Source: Casuarius casuarius | Lineage: Eukaryota > Chordata > Aves > Casuariiformes > Casuariidae | DNA length: 64,000 bases | Direction: 5' to 3' | NCBI GenBank assembly: GCA_003342895.1 | Contig: PTFA01000011.1 | Coordinates: forward strand, 2,715,644-2,779,643 | Part shown: positions 40,592 through 53,963 of the stretch, in pieces | Layout: each line of letters opens with the position of its first letter | Position numbering within the stretch: the stretch's first letter is position 1 | Notes under the pieces: model-generated | What the model was told of the DNA's origin: nothing | Databases searched by the model: none | The model's input: the letters and a program-made list of their open reading frames with translations, nothing else | Position numbers and translations under genes: made by a program

Positions 40592-40610
40592 AAAAAAAAA
40601 AAAAAAAAAA
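40592..40610 (+). repeat. A19 homopolymer preceded by AATAAA
   Basis: Nineteen A residues begin 24 bases after an AATAAA at 40562-40567. The spacing is that of a cleaved and polyadenylated mRNA end. No coding sequence was recognised upstream, and no convincing target-site duplication was found. Confidence 0.9.
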
Positions 40611-40984
40611 GTGAGAAGAACATAGGAGATTCTCCCAACAGATGTTGACATTGATTATTGTTGTAGGCAGGCTTGTTTTGTTTGTTGTTGTCTTAGGAAA
40701 ACTTGCTAATGAGTAGATTGTACTATACATGATTGAGACTACCACCTTCTTTTACTGAAATTGTAAGGGTAGGGTTAAAAATGGCAGATATTCATGGAAA
40801 CATGAAATAATATTTAAACCAAATGCTCTGGAATTCAGAATATTTTCTGAAAGCCAGTGGTTCAGAGATGTTGCTGATTCCACTGGCCTTATTTGGTAGA
40901 ATTTGTAGGCACTGTTCTCTGAGCCTTTGAATTTTGAAAGCTGAACATGTGAAGCTCCACTGGTTATACTAACAGACCTTCTGA

Positions 40985-41014
40985 GCCACCATAAGTAAAG
41001 CCACCATAAGTAAA
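40985..41014. repeat. Perfect 15-bp tandem duplication
   Basis: GCCACCATAAGTAAA occurs twice in direct succession inside intron 2. Confidence 0.95.
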
Positions 41015-43604
41015 ATTAATCTTAGACGTGACTGATAGAATTGTAAACCAACAGTCCATAGATTGTGCAGACCTTTGAGAAATGTCAGCAACTGTTCTCA
41101 CATCTATGACTTTTTACTCATAAAATAGTCGATTAAATTTATTATTGATAATCTTGTGCACTAGATTAGAAGTTCATAAAGGTTTCTTACAGAATGATCA
41201 TTTCTTTAAAGTTTTGAATTACGAGGTCATCTCATCTTGATTTATACTATTGTTACTTCATCTAAATACAACTCTATGACCCAATATAGACATGCTTTAG
41301 AATTCTAGTTTTTATTCAGCCTGATGAGTAAAATCAGATAAAACACATCATGCCAAAAGTTTTCCAGGTGCCTGAAGTGCTTACGAAGAATTGCATCTAT
41401 AATAAAACTAAATTGCCAGAAAGGCAAATAAAGATAATCAGTGTAAGTAATCTGAAAGTGCATGGAAGTGACATATGGCAATTGGTAAAATTGATGCAAT
41501 ATAGATTAGACGTGAGTTTTATCAGTATTTCAGAATGTCATAGTGTATTAGCTTGCAGTGGAATATCCTGGTCTAAAAGTATGTCATGATGTTTCAGTAC
41601 AATATGATTTTCAGTAAAACTCAGTAGCTTTTCAGCATAAATTTAACAGACCAGGTGCTATTTGGGAGAGTATTTGCATCAAAAAATCAGTAAAGAATAA
41701 TGGTAAGGTTTAATATAGTACTGCTTCAGCTAGCTTATGCAGTACTGCTTGATGAAGAAACCAGAATCATAGTATTCAGTAGAAATCTTTCAAATCAGTA
41801 GAGTGTATCATTTAAAACGAAACCCTGTCCAACTGATTTTGACACAGCATAGTAAGAAAGGTGCAATTTTGGAAGTTTGATGCATTGGTAAATTTTAGAG
41901 ACAGTATGACATTTTTAGGGAAAATGTTAGGAATGTAAAATTATTTGTCTCTTCTTTCTTCTACCAAGAACAACTACCCAGTATGTCCATCATGACTGAT
42001 ATGGTAAAAAAGACTACTAATTTTGCAGATGATAAGCTGAGCAGGGTTACAGGTATCGTGGAACACGGGATCTTGACAAAGTGAAGAAGTAATCTTGAAA
42101 ATTATCCAAGAATTTTTTTGTTTTAAACAGACAAATGAGATAAAATACTGCATTTGTGATAATACATCATTAGAGAAATTTGGAAAAACTAGATATCACT
42201 TACAGTGCCTGAATATCAGAATTGCTTTAAGTCTAGAAGATCTTAACTCATACAACCCTGACTTAACAGACAATGCATTATTTTAGTTCATAATATCTAT
42301 ATTACTCAAAGATATATTTTAATGTAGTCTCACATCTTTTTCTTACTGAAGATTACATACATTTTAAACTACTTCACATTCTCAGAGAACTCTTTATGCT
42401 TTTGAATTTGCTAGGGAATTTTTCCAAACACGCAGAACTCGTACGAAATGTACTATCAGTTTGCTGGTCAATTGGGCTATGGTTAAATAAATAATATGGT
42501 TGTATCTTTGTATCTTTTGGGCAGGCGCTTTAGGAGGGCCTTCTGCCTAGGGCTTAGTGATGTGCTAACTGAATCATCATGGCTTTTGGCTTCAAGAGAA
42601 CACAGCTTGGATAGCTAGTGTCTTGCTAAAAAATACCCATAAATGAAACTCCCTGTTGTAAACATTGTGCATGTGGCTCATTTAGATCTGCTTTTATAAC
42701 AAAATGCTAGAACCCTTTGCCTTTATTCTTTTTTCTTTTTCTGTTGTAGTTTTCATAGTCTTTTTTTCTTTACACACGTAATGCTCTTCAGATTAAAAAG
42801 CAAACGTAGAGATTCAAAAGGTGTCTTACTAGGAAGTACTGTTTGTGTTCTTTGCAATCTATACTGAACTATTTTGCCCCAGGCAAGTCAACATTTTCCT
42901 GTCTTTTCTCAGTTGTTCAGTGTACTGACTGAAGCCTTACCAGTGTATAATTTCATGTATTACCAACAGATGATTCAAGAAATAGCTCTTCCACAATGTT
43001 CTTGAAGTGGTAAGTTTAGATTAAAAAGAAAAATGTCTTTTGGATATTGATACCTTCTCTGTAACTGCAAGCCAGTTAATCACACGAATGGAGTTTTGAA
43101 ATATGTTTAAAAAATATATTTGGAGGCTTGTTTTTTTTTACTCAGAGTCCTATAAATAAACATAAACAGTCTCTCCATTGAGCTTGCTTTATTCCTGTTA
43201 GAGACCCCAAGTCAAAGTCCTACTACCCATACTTCATCTTTCTTTAAGACTAATCTGAAGTCTTGTATTTCTACATACAACAGTTGCAATTCTTTCTTGG
43301 ATTGTGTTTAATAGTTGTAGACTAGCTCCAAGTGGGCATTTTGTTCATCTTACCAGGTCAAGGAAGAAGAACATATAGGAAATACAACAGAGGGAAGAGG
43401 ACTAGGTCAGGAACTAAACTATTCCCTCATTAGTTTTTCTTTTACCTGTAAAAGGATTGGCGCAATCCAGCAGTATGGCAATCCTGTGATACAGAGTGAT
43501 CATATACATTATATACAGATATACATTATGCAGTTAGGGGAGGTTCTGTTTCTCCTTCTCTGTGATGGTTTATGTGTAACAGTTACTATTCTTTTTGTTC
43601 TAAC

Positions 43605-43634
43605 TAACCTGAATTAATAATAACCTGAATTAAT
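43605..43634. repeat. 14-bp direct repeat with 2-bp spacer
   Basis: TAACCTGAATTAAT occurs at 43605-43618 and again at 43621-43634. Confidence 0.95.
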
Positions 43635-46600
43635 GCTGTTGTTCTCGACATATTAACAAAAAATCAAATTTAGAATGAGATGGAAAGTTCACAAAAAGAA
43701 ACATTTCCCATTTACATTCATGTACTCAAAAATCTATGGAGTCTTTAATTTTTTATACAGCAGAAGCGGGGGAAAATAGCAAAACAGACTGATATTCTGA
43801 AGAGTGTGCTATTGGGTGGTTGTATCAGTTTATATCCTTACAGTGTTTCTTTTTACTAAATCTAAACAAACTGCATTATAATCTGCTTTTCACTGTCACA
43901 ACACATTCTCTTATTTCAGGCTTTCAAGCCATAAAAAGTTTGAACAATGAATGGAATTGAGAATGATCAAACTTTACATTTAATCTATTCATTGTTCCTG
44001 CAGGAAGGAATGGGGGGGAGAAGGATATATTCATATATAATTTAAAATATGTCTTATTTATATGGAGGTGCAAGAATATGGTCAGTTCAACTACACATAG
44101 GTCAAAAAGTGTGAAAAAGCATACACTTTATCAGCTTGAGTTTTACAGTAAAATCTATCTCCAGCATAAGCAAAAGATCCATTTTGTTTAATACGTAGTA
44201 ACTTACATTGTTCAGGAGGATAGTTAAAATACAACAGCAGAAACAGTTATTTTGGTGATATAAACCACACCCCCCTATTGGCTTTGGCAGTGTAGCTATA
44301 CTGGTAGAGTTGTATCAATAGAGACTTAAAATGACAGCTATTCAAACTACAGTTACTATGCTTAGTAATATGCAGTAAGTCTCCACTGTATATATATGCT
44401 TGAAATATAAACATTCTGTTACAGAGTTCTATGCATTTTGCGGAGGGTTCGATTAAATTGCAGTCACTTTCTATCCCCTAAAAAATGAGTTGTTTACATT
44501 CCAACCTACAAATAATTCTGATGCTGTTATGATCAGTAGCAAGCCAAAGAGAAATAATATACAACTTAGCTTCTTTAGTATGAATGACATTATCTTTCTT
44601 ACTTTAAATTCATCTGATTTTTTCATTACGTGTACTCAATTTAAAAGCTACCAGAAGTTCCCAGCGTTCACATTAACTCTGCTTTCACCTTTGAATTTAG
44701 TCTAGCTGCTTTGCCACTGCTTTATATAGTGCCTGCAGCAGATGAAATACATCAGAGTTTTAATAAGGTTTTACTGTAAGTGGTTGATGGAGATCAGGAA
44801 AAGCTATCATAGAATATAAGAGTGGTCACTTACTGTAAACAAACAAAAGCAATACAATGGTTTTTGATACAGCGAATGATTATTCCAGCCATATGTTTTT
44901 CTGTTACAAAAACAGGAAATGTATCAGAGAAAAAGTGTGCATAAAGGCCACTTATTTAACAGAAGTAGGTACATTTGTAATAAGCTCTTTCAGTTAAAGG
45001 CAAATGCAGTGGCCAACAGCAGAAATTTGACAGTGTGGTATCACCAGAAAGGTCATGTACATGCACAATCTCTGCTTTTATGGCCATAAACCTATTGGGC
45101 CTAGACACCTGAGGAAAACTCTGAAGCAGATATTAGTCTCTTAAATCTCTTATAGCAGTAAGAAGTTACAATATAATGATGGTTGGTGTTTGTTGGAAGC
45201 ACTAGAGCTTGATTCTGTTCAAGTTTCACATTTGTTAGGTTCCTTCCATCATACAAGACTGACCCTGTTTTCCCTTTCCATACACTTCCTTTTTGTGCCT
45301 GACCATCATCAGGAGTTCCCCATTCCCATGCTGACCTTCTGCTGTGCCGGCTCAACTTCTAGCACGTAGGAATGAGCCAGTTCTGTGCTTTGAGGCTTGA
45401 AGATCAACCTAGATTGGTCAATCAAACATGGGAGACCAGTCTAGAAATCAGGGCTGATATGAGTCATGTAAAGATGAATGAAAAGTATTTTCCTAGAGGA
45501 ATAAGTTGAGAAAAGCTAAGCAATTTTCCTCAATCTTATCTGCAAACATTTAATGATTTAAAGCTTTTGTACAGCACCTGGACAGAAAAAAGTTGTAACA
45601 AGTTTTCATGATCATTCTCTATGATACAGTAAAGGAAACAATATAAAATGAATACATTTTTAAAAGTTAAATAAAATAGAACAGGAGAAGAACACAAATG
45701 TAATTATTATTCTGGTTTTTCACATAAATCACAAAAATGATCACTGAAGGCAATGCACTGCATAATTTTGATTAGAGAGAAAGCAGATCCCGTTTCCTGT
45801 TTCTGTCTGTAGGTGAACTTCTAGCTCAGGGGTTGTGAGATAGAAATATTTTCAGGCTGTTGGAATCTTATTTCTTCAGTATTCTCAATGTTAAAAAAAG
45901 ATTTTTTTTTTTAAGTAACCTTTTGGTTTTAAAATTCTGCAACAATATAAACACATAGACACATGCATAAATATACATATATATGAAACTAGGAAAATGT
46001 CATTGTGATGGAATTATTTACATGAAAGTTTGTTGCAGGGTTTATAACAGCCACTGGAAATATATTGAAGTATTCAGTATTTGTAATTAAACCCTTCCTG
46101 CTTTCTTTCCTGGACATGCAAGATTTCAAATGCTGTCCCCTTGACTTTCTTCTTTAATTTTACACTTTTGGACAACTATGAATTCACAGGGAAAAAGTTA
46201 GTAGTACATAAATCCCCCCCAGGCACTCCAGTCTCAGGGATTGCCTGAATATGATATATTAAAAATGAGATGGCTTCGCAGTGAAATGTGACCTTCCTAA
46301 TATAAATCATCCTTTTATTTGCTTCAAAGAATTTCATTAGGAATATATTCTTTATGTGATAATACATCAACAGATTTAATAAGGCAGAAAAAAGGAGCTT
46401 CAAGTTTTCTAAACAAGTGTTGTAGGAACAGTATGAGGAATTTTTGAGCTTCAGAAAAGTACTATTCTTTTTTGTATCGATAGACAAAAAGATATCAAGA
46501 GATGGATTTAATTTTATGCTTTTAAGTTTTGTCCAATATGTGTGTTTTGATGCTATAAGTTCCAAAGTACAAAGTTTCTTTGTCCTATTTTAAATATTAG

Positions 46601-46989
46601 CATAGCAAGCAGGAAACAATCGTTTTGGTAGAAAAACACTCTCTTTTTTTGTAATGAAAGTTTTAATTTAGAGCCCCTGTTAAAATGGTGTAACTGTTTT
46701 TGTCTCTTTCTACTGATAATTCGAATAGAACTATATTACTAATGTAGTTTATAACCCTTATGTTTTAACAGCAGTGGGTGAAAGTGTAGGCACAGAAATT
46801 TGGAAATCAAAAGACCCGCTTCAAAAGTTCATACAGGTCAGTTGTTTTCCAGCAAACAGATATGCACTTCTTTCATGACAAAACCTACCAAATTTGTATT
46901 TCTAAGTGCTAGAAGCTTTATGAGATCTTTAAAATACAGCTTCATCCTAATATCTTTAACAATGCAAGAATATTAGTGTTACCATTGTT

Positions 46990-47010
46990 AATATTATTAT
47001 TATTATTATT
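46990..47010. repeat. (ATT)n trinucleotide microsatellite
   Basis: Six to seven consecutive ATT units lie next to the similar sequence GTTAAT. Confidence 0.93.
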
Positions 47011-50000
47011 CAAGCCAGTAGGAAACCAAATACTTGTGGAAAATATACAATATAATTACTATAAATATATAAATATGGAATATTGCAATGATGGTAACAT
47101 TTAATTCTGTAGCAAATTAAATAAAAATTATCAATTTTAATCTGCTTAGTCCACTTGCAAGCAGAGAGCCTTAGGAGATAAGGATCCTTGCCCAGGATAT
47201 GATAAAATTTAATTAGATTTGGATACAATACTTGTAATTGTAGTTATGTTCATTTTATAGAGGGCAAAATTATTGCACATTTAGATAGCCTGGTTGACTA
47301 GATTGCTTAGGTATAATGGATTTTGTGGCATCTGGCAGGCAAGAACCAAAAAAGCATGTAAGAGTTTCTTGGTCTTTTTTTTTAAACCCTTGGCTATGCC
47401 ACAGGTGAAAAGATACTGTGACCTACCTTTCATTACACATCTTTCTCTTCCTCATATTTAATGAGAATCTTGCATGTTATTGCCTGTAAGAGGATTCTGA
47501 GAGGTGGAACGATGAGTATGTTTCACATCAGTCAGTAACTGAACTATCTGAAGAAACAGAGTAAAAGAATTATTTTAACTAATGCAAGACTCTGTTCCGT
47601 ATTGTGTCTCGCTTATTCAAGCGATTTGCTCATAACTGCTGCCATTCTCCTAAGGCAGTTGTCAGAAGTTGTGAAACTGAAATGATAGTGGCATCTATGA
47701 GAACACTCATACTCTGGTGAAAGCACCAGTGTGTTTGTAAGGAACATGTATGTAAGGAGACCTCTTTGGGAATTATGAAGGAGTGCAAAAAAGGGCAATC
47801 AACATATGAAGCATATAGCCCCCTGTCCTCAAAATAAAAATAATCACAACTGTATAAAACAGAGCTTAAAAAATATGACAGCAAAGACGCCTCAGATATT
47901 CACAGTTGCACTAGGGGCATGGTCTTGAGAAAAAGCAGAAAGTGCTTTTAGGATGAATGCTGATTAGCTGGATCTTAGAACAAAGAAAGTATCTTTTTGT
48001 TTTGGATTGCATCAGCATCTGAAAAACTTTTTTTTTGTCTTTTGAAAAGAAATGTGACTTCATCAAAGAGATAACTGTCTATGTTAACACCTGTGCCTTT
48101 TACAAGGAAGCCAACTTTTGACCCATGTGCTCTGGCGGAAAAAACCACTGACATTAAGAACTGTTCATAGAGAAAATATTAGCCATTTGAATTTTTATGA
48201 TTAAGGAAATATAAAGAATCCAAATCCAGTGGTGTTCTTGGGATGCACATACTAAATCCTCATTGTAACAAAAATATAAAGAACTTACATTTAAAAGCTC
48301 TCCTTTGGGAGATTCGGAGATTTGTTTTTTCCAGGAAAGGAGCAACAGTTACATGTGACATGCTATATTATCTCTTGCCATCATTAAAATACAAATAGGA
48401 TCTGGAAATAGAACTTTCAGTTTCAGCTAGTCTGGAATTTTTTGTGGGTGGATGTCACTAAGTTGACAAGTTTCCTTTTCACTCCCCTTTTCCTGATATT
48501 TTCAGTTCTCTTATATCTAGTGAGACATTGATGTATTATTGCTGGCATGTGTATTTCTGATATAAATGAAATGACCAGTACATTTTAGTTCAGCTAGCAA
48601 GTTGTATTCTCACCGACATAAACAATTTCACTGTTGAAGGTCTAGTGAATAAGATAGGAATAAAGACCTTTTAATTTATTACTGGGGGCAGGATCTAAGG
48701 TTATTGTAAAAAATTCAATAAGCTGTAGTTTATGTAAACAAAAGTAAAAGGTGGGGTCTTTGTGGTCATTATTTCCCTTCTCCTACCTAAAACATTTTTT
48801 GCATTTACTAGGCTAACCAGTTCCCAAATAAAAAAATTGTTAAACCATCACGTTGTGTAACATTATACTGTGTAATGATAGAAAAGTGATTTCTGATAGT
48901 AAACACTGAGTTTAGATTTTTTAGAGGAAATACTAGATTTGAATTATACCACCTGGAGGAAGAGTAAGTTTGGATAGAATTTGTGACTTACTACATAGAG
49001 ATTGAAGTGACATTTACACTCTCAGTGTGAGTTACTTCACAGTCTATCCAATTTGTCAAAGAGAAAAAATCAAGGCCATGATAAAAAGGATTAATGAATT
49101 TTTATTCCTGATGTCCTCTCAAAAAATAAGTATGAAGAGTGTGATTTTTTTAGTGTCTCTGTATTACAAGCCAGGTGAAAATATGTATCAGCCATTCAAA
49201 GACATTCCAGATAGTAACTGGAGTCTGTAATATCCAGAAGGCTAATGGTTATACTTAAGTAAGGGGACACATTTTCAATAAGCATTTGAATTGAAAAATT
49301 TGTAGCTTTATGCCTGATTTTAATCAAGTGCAGAATTAAAATGCTGCCCACAGAACTTATATAGATCTCCATTGTTCATATTCGAAAAGGAAATGAAGAA
49401 AAATGGTAGTTGAGTCCATTGTGAAATTACCAAAATACTGATAAATACTAGTAGGCAAGGTGGTCCAGCTGATTAAAGCTGCTTAAACTTCGTAGCTAGA
49501 TTTAGACATCCTAAACTTCTCTTAAATCTTCAAGACAGTCAATACAAGTACAGACCTAATGGGTTTACCTGCAGTTGTCACAGGGCTGCCTTGTAGTTGG
49601 TAGAACTCAAAATTATTCTTTTACTCAGAATCATTTTCATTCCCCCCTCCTTTTTTACAATTCTTTAAAATAAATATACAGTCCTAGAAAAAAACTTCTG
49701 TTCTCTGTATTCAGCACTGCTCAGTAATAGAGTCTGAAATGCTGATACTGAGGAACCTCACTTGCTGCAAACTGTCAAAGCTTCAGTGACTTCCAGGACA
49801 CTATGATAATTTTCTCATCCAAGGATCTGCCCCTTTGTACTGAATGAAGAGCAATGCCAAGATGAGAACACATTCTGGGATTATGCCAGCAGCATAAAGG
49901 AGTTGTTGAGAGAATAATGAATTTTCTATATGCAATTAACTCAGTCTACCGAATTGTATAAACAAAATAAAATAATCTGTTGATTTCTGTACTGCAGATT

Positions 50001-51147
50001 GGTTTTAAAAAACTATGGGATTTAGTAGAAAATGGTAACTGTTACATGTACTTTTAGGACAGTTTCTGTTGAACCCTATTGATTTCATTTCCATTATGTG
50101 CTGCTGTGCTCCTGCAAAAGCATAGGTGCTTGATTACATATATCAGCATTATCCACTGGCATTTCATGCCAAGACAGTAAAATAATAGAAACCAACCTTC
50201 CATAGAATAAACAAATCAGGAAGATAACATCCCAGGAAAAGGAATCCAGCCAGTAACAACTTGAAAAGATAGCCTAAACAAAACTGAAAATGGAAGGGAT
50301 GTCTACCAGAATTGATTCTCCTACTTCTGCCAAATTTTAATGGAAGCAAACATCCAAAGAGAAGGTTTTTGTTTCTTTTTTAAATGTATGACTTCCATTT
50401 CAGATGCAATCTCAAAATTACTTGGTTTTAACTAATATTGGCCACTAATCTCCAGGGAGATATTTTTCTGTGATCTGCCACTTTAGTATCTGATCATGAT
50501 AAAAATCGTGTTCCTTTAAAGGATATATGAAACAAGATAATGTTATAGGAAAGAGCTCTTAAAAGTCACCTCTATATCATGCTGTTACTGTCAAGGACAT
50601 GCTGAGGTCTTACTGATATATTATGCAAATAATTTAGGAAGTAGTTTTTTGAAGTAATAAGTATCCTTAACTTACATTGAAGTTAATGGATATAAAGGCT
50701 CTGACAGATTAAAAAAATCTGGTTCTAAAAAAGCTATTATTCTGCATCTGAAGTGTGCACAGACAGCTGTACCAGAAATTTTCTGATGATGTACCGCGTT
50801 GTGAAAACACAGCACAAATGGTCACTGTTGACAATGAAATAAATACCTTCACCTACCAACCATTTCTATTTCACGTTTCTTATTTTACAGCTGTAGTATG
50901 AGTTGTGAGAGTGATGTGCTTTTGGCAAAAGCTAATGGCATGATAAGATCTGATGGTCATTGCAGATGGCTGTCTTACACTGATGTAACATGCCATGTAA
51001 CTTGGGGTTGCTGTAAAATGTGTCATCAAACTTTTAATAAATTTCGTATCTTTTTAAAGCAATTGTATAGTTTAATTTAAAATTCAGAGGTAACAACATA
51101 TAACTATCAAAGAGAACAAAGCAGAATTACAGTTAATCCTACAAGAG

Positions 51148-51720
51148 GCAGCTCTGGAGAGCCAAGGAGCTCAAGAGACCCGACAGGCCTTTATGGATAG
51201 CTCCTTCCAGTGCAAGAACAGTTGATCCTGTTACCCAGGAAATTGAAAAGAGGCATCAGGCACTCAGCTTAGCTAAATAGGGAACTCATGACTGAGCTCC
51301 ACCGCAAAAAGTGCAAGAAGGACATACACAGGAGGTGGAGGCAAGGACAGACCTCAAAGGAGAAATGTGGAAACACTGACCAGGCGTGCATGGATGGTAT
51401 TAGGAAAGCCAGAGCTCAGCTGAAGTTGAATCTGGCAATGGATGCCAATAGGGACAAGAAGATCTACCATTACATTAACACCTAAAGAAGAAACAAAGAA
51501 AATAAGGGCTCATTGCTGAATGGGACAGGTGATTTAGTGGCAGAGGAAACAGATAAAGGCTGAGGTTCTCAATGGCATCTTCATCTTGGTCTTCAGTGAC
51601 AAGGTCTCCCATTCTTTTGTGCCTATACACAGGGTTCCATGAGGAGTGAACTGCCAGTACGGGAAGAGGATCAAGTGTTGACCCAGTGGCCCAGCAACAT
51701 TTGGACACAAACAGCTCATT
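51148..51720 (+). mobile_element. CR1 LINE, internal ORF2 fragment
   Basis: The sense strand encodes the linker between endonuclease and reverse transcriptase of CR1 ORF2. The recognisable parts are a degraded lead-in (ALESQGAQETRQAF), then MTELHRKKCKKDIHRRWRQG (51288 on), MDGIRKARAQLKLNLAMDAN and DKKIYHYINT. A stop follows at 51483, then a frame reading NKENKGSLLNGTGDLVAEE. Later DNA (TTCAGTGACAAGGTCTCCCA; GAAGAGGATCAAGTGTTGAC) also matches CR1. Similarity stops near 51720, before the catalytic palm, so both the 5' part and the 3' end are missing. CR1 copies normally retain the 3' end, so this piece has been cut secondarily. Not functional. Confidence 0.85.
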
Positions 51721-53906
51721 CTAACAAATATGATATATAATAAAAAAGTACAATGTGGTATCTCTTTGTGCCTCTATATCAAATTGTTTATTTTTCACAT
51801 CTTTGTAAAATATATTCTAGCTAAATCATTGGCCTATTTGGATTTTTCTTATCAAAATGACTTAATGTAAAACTTGCACTCATTCTCTCTCTTAAAAAGG
51901 AATTTAAGAAAGGTGCAAAGTGTAAGTATAAAAAAAAAATAAAAGTTGACACTAAAGGTTATTCCTGTAGTCAGCAAATCTGCTGTACTAACTCAGAGAA
52001 GTAAAGCCTTAGTGTACATTGATGTCCTAGATCAAATTAAGGTGTTTTTGCAAATTTAATCCTAAATAGCTTCATCAGAAGGAATTCCTAAAAAGAATGC
52101 ATTTCATTTGGGGTGAATTTCTCTCCATGCTCTATGCCCCCTAAAGGGCCTATACTTTTTTTTACTGCAATGTAATCTCGAATTTGAGGTTGTGATATAT
52201 ATTTTATGAACTTTGACTGTGTATTAGAACATCAGTAATGAAGATGTCCTGTGGTATTAATTCATTGGGCCATTGATTCCTCTGAAAGAAGATACAAATC
52301 TCTCATTAAAAATATCTTTGACGAGAACACAGAAAAGTAAATGACAGGGAATGAGAATGGCCACTGCAGCCAAAAGCAAGGTTGAAAAGTTGAGTAGAAT
52401 GAAGGTTTCCAAAGCTTCTCATAGTCATTGCTGTGGTGCAGCCTTCCAGTTGGAACAGGGGGATCAAAGCATACCTGTACCAGCAGGTTTCAGTGTCCCA
52501 GCAGATGTGTTCCCTTCCTGTTTCCCATGAATTTGCATTGCGTCACTCCAAAGAGCTCAGCGTACCTGTTATTTCTGTAAAGTAAATTTTTTTTAACCTT
52601 TTAGGCTTATTAATATAATGGTGAATCTGTCATGAGGAAGGTCAAATCATAGTTGGGAAATGGCGTAAAAAAGAAGTGGCTTACCTCAAGCTACCTAGGA
52701 ATCTTCCACTACTGGACCTATATTTGGAATTAAGAAGCTCTTGCTTCCTCTTCCATTCTCACGTCATTACCTCTCTCTAGAAGAAGGCACTTTCTGCAAT
52801 TACCGATAGCATACTCAGGTTTTCTTTTTGACATTTTTGAAACAATGCTTAGAATTTACATGGAGAACACTTCTTTAAAGAGCAGCACTAGACAGTTTTA
52901 TGGGAAAACTGGTGTTTTACTGTAACAGTTTGGAAAATTTAGTCAAAGCATCTGTGACACCACAATAGACACCACACTTTCGTCAGTGTAGGTAACTTTT
53001 GGTCAAAGGCATATAAATAGCTCTTTACTTTGCAGGATCTCAGATGTGACTTTTTCCCCCTTAGTTTAAATTGAAACATACTTAAAAGTAGAAAGCTTGA
53101 CCTACTCTTTCAGACAGCTATCAGCAACCATGTCGTTCCATCAAAGCTTCAACAATGCCAAGGAAAACTGAACAAAGATCTGCGAATATGTGCCAAGAGT
53201 GACCGTCAGGCATTCCAGCACAGGTTGCAAAGAGCACATCTGTTGTGTCTCAGAACTGTAGCATTTGGATGAAGACTTTTAAAAATATGATTGATATGAA
53301 GAGTGAAACATGCAAATCACCAGAGCTTTGAATTAAAACAGCTGCTTTCAGTTTCTCTTCAGCTACTGTAAACAGCAGCTGCATGTATACTGACAAAGAA
53401 ACAGACATTGCCAATGAAATGCGTTGAATTAATTTGAATTCATTTAGATAAAGATTGCCCTCTTCATCTGATTTAAGATGTACTTGCAAGTCCACATGTA
53501 TTTAATACAGGAACATGAATAAAATGCAATTGTTTTCCAGTAGGCCTTTTCAAAACAAATGTTTCACGTAAGTATTTCTGACAGAAAGAAAATGTTAAAG
53601 TAGTTTGGCCCACGTACAGAAATGTAGATTTCAACTTGCTTCCAAGAATTCTAATAAAGATGTTAAAATTGGTGAGAAATGGAGCTCCTTATAGATATGT
53701 AACAAATTTTTTAGCTGATTTAATGTTTTTGAGTGGGATAAATTAGAATTGTAATTTCTCTTCTAATATTTTTTAATGTGTTGGTTTTATTTCCATTTTT
53801 TATTTTCAGATCTGGTAAAAAGTTGAGAATTGAGATACACATGTAAATGGAAAAAGGCTTTACTTAAAATTTACTGTTCTATAAAGGATATTATTTTTTA
53901 TAAGAC

Positions 53907-53963
53907 TATTTTTTTACAAGTGATGGGCCAAATTATTTTTTTACAAGTGATGGGCCAAATTAT
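53907..53963. repeat. Perfect 27-bp tandem duplication
   Basis: Two identical 27-bp units, 53907-53933 and 53934-53960, each contain a T7 run followed by ACAAGTGATGGGCCAAAT. Three bases of a third unit follow. The absence of any mismatch suggests a recent duplication, or possibly an assembly duplication. Confidence 0.95.

Noticed and set aside
44440..44460. GGGTTCGATTAAA, resembling a tRNA B box
   Set aside because: There is no A box at the right distance, no cloverleaf pairing and no terminator; not a tRNA gene.
46176..46565. 129-codon minus-strand open frame
   Set aside because: It is hydrophobic and asparagine/serine-rich, of low complexity, without motifs; a chance frame in AT-rich DNA.
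53130..53275. Possible coding stretch after ATG at 53131
   Set aside because: A stop appears after 13 codons, no family is recognised and no splice structure is evident.
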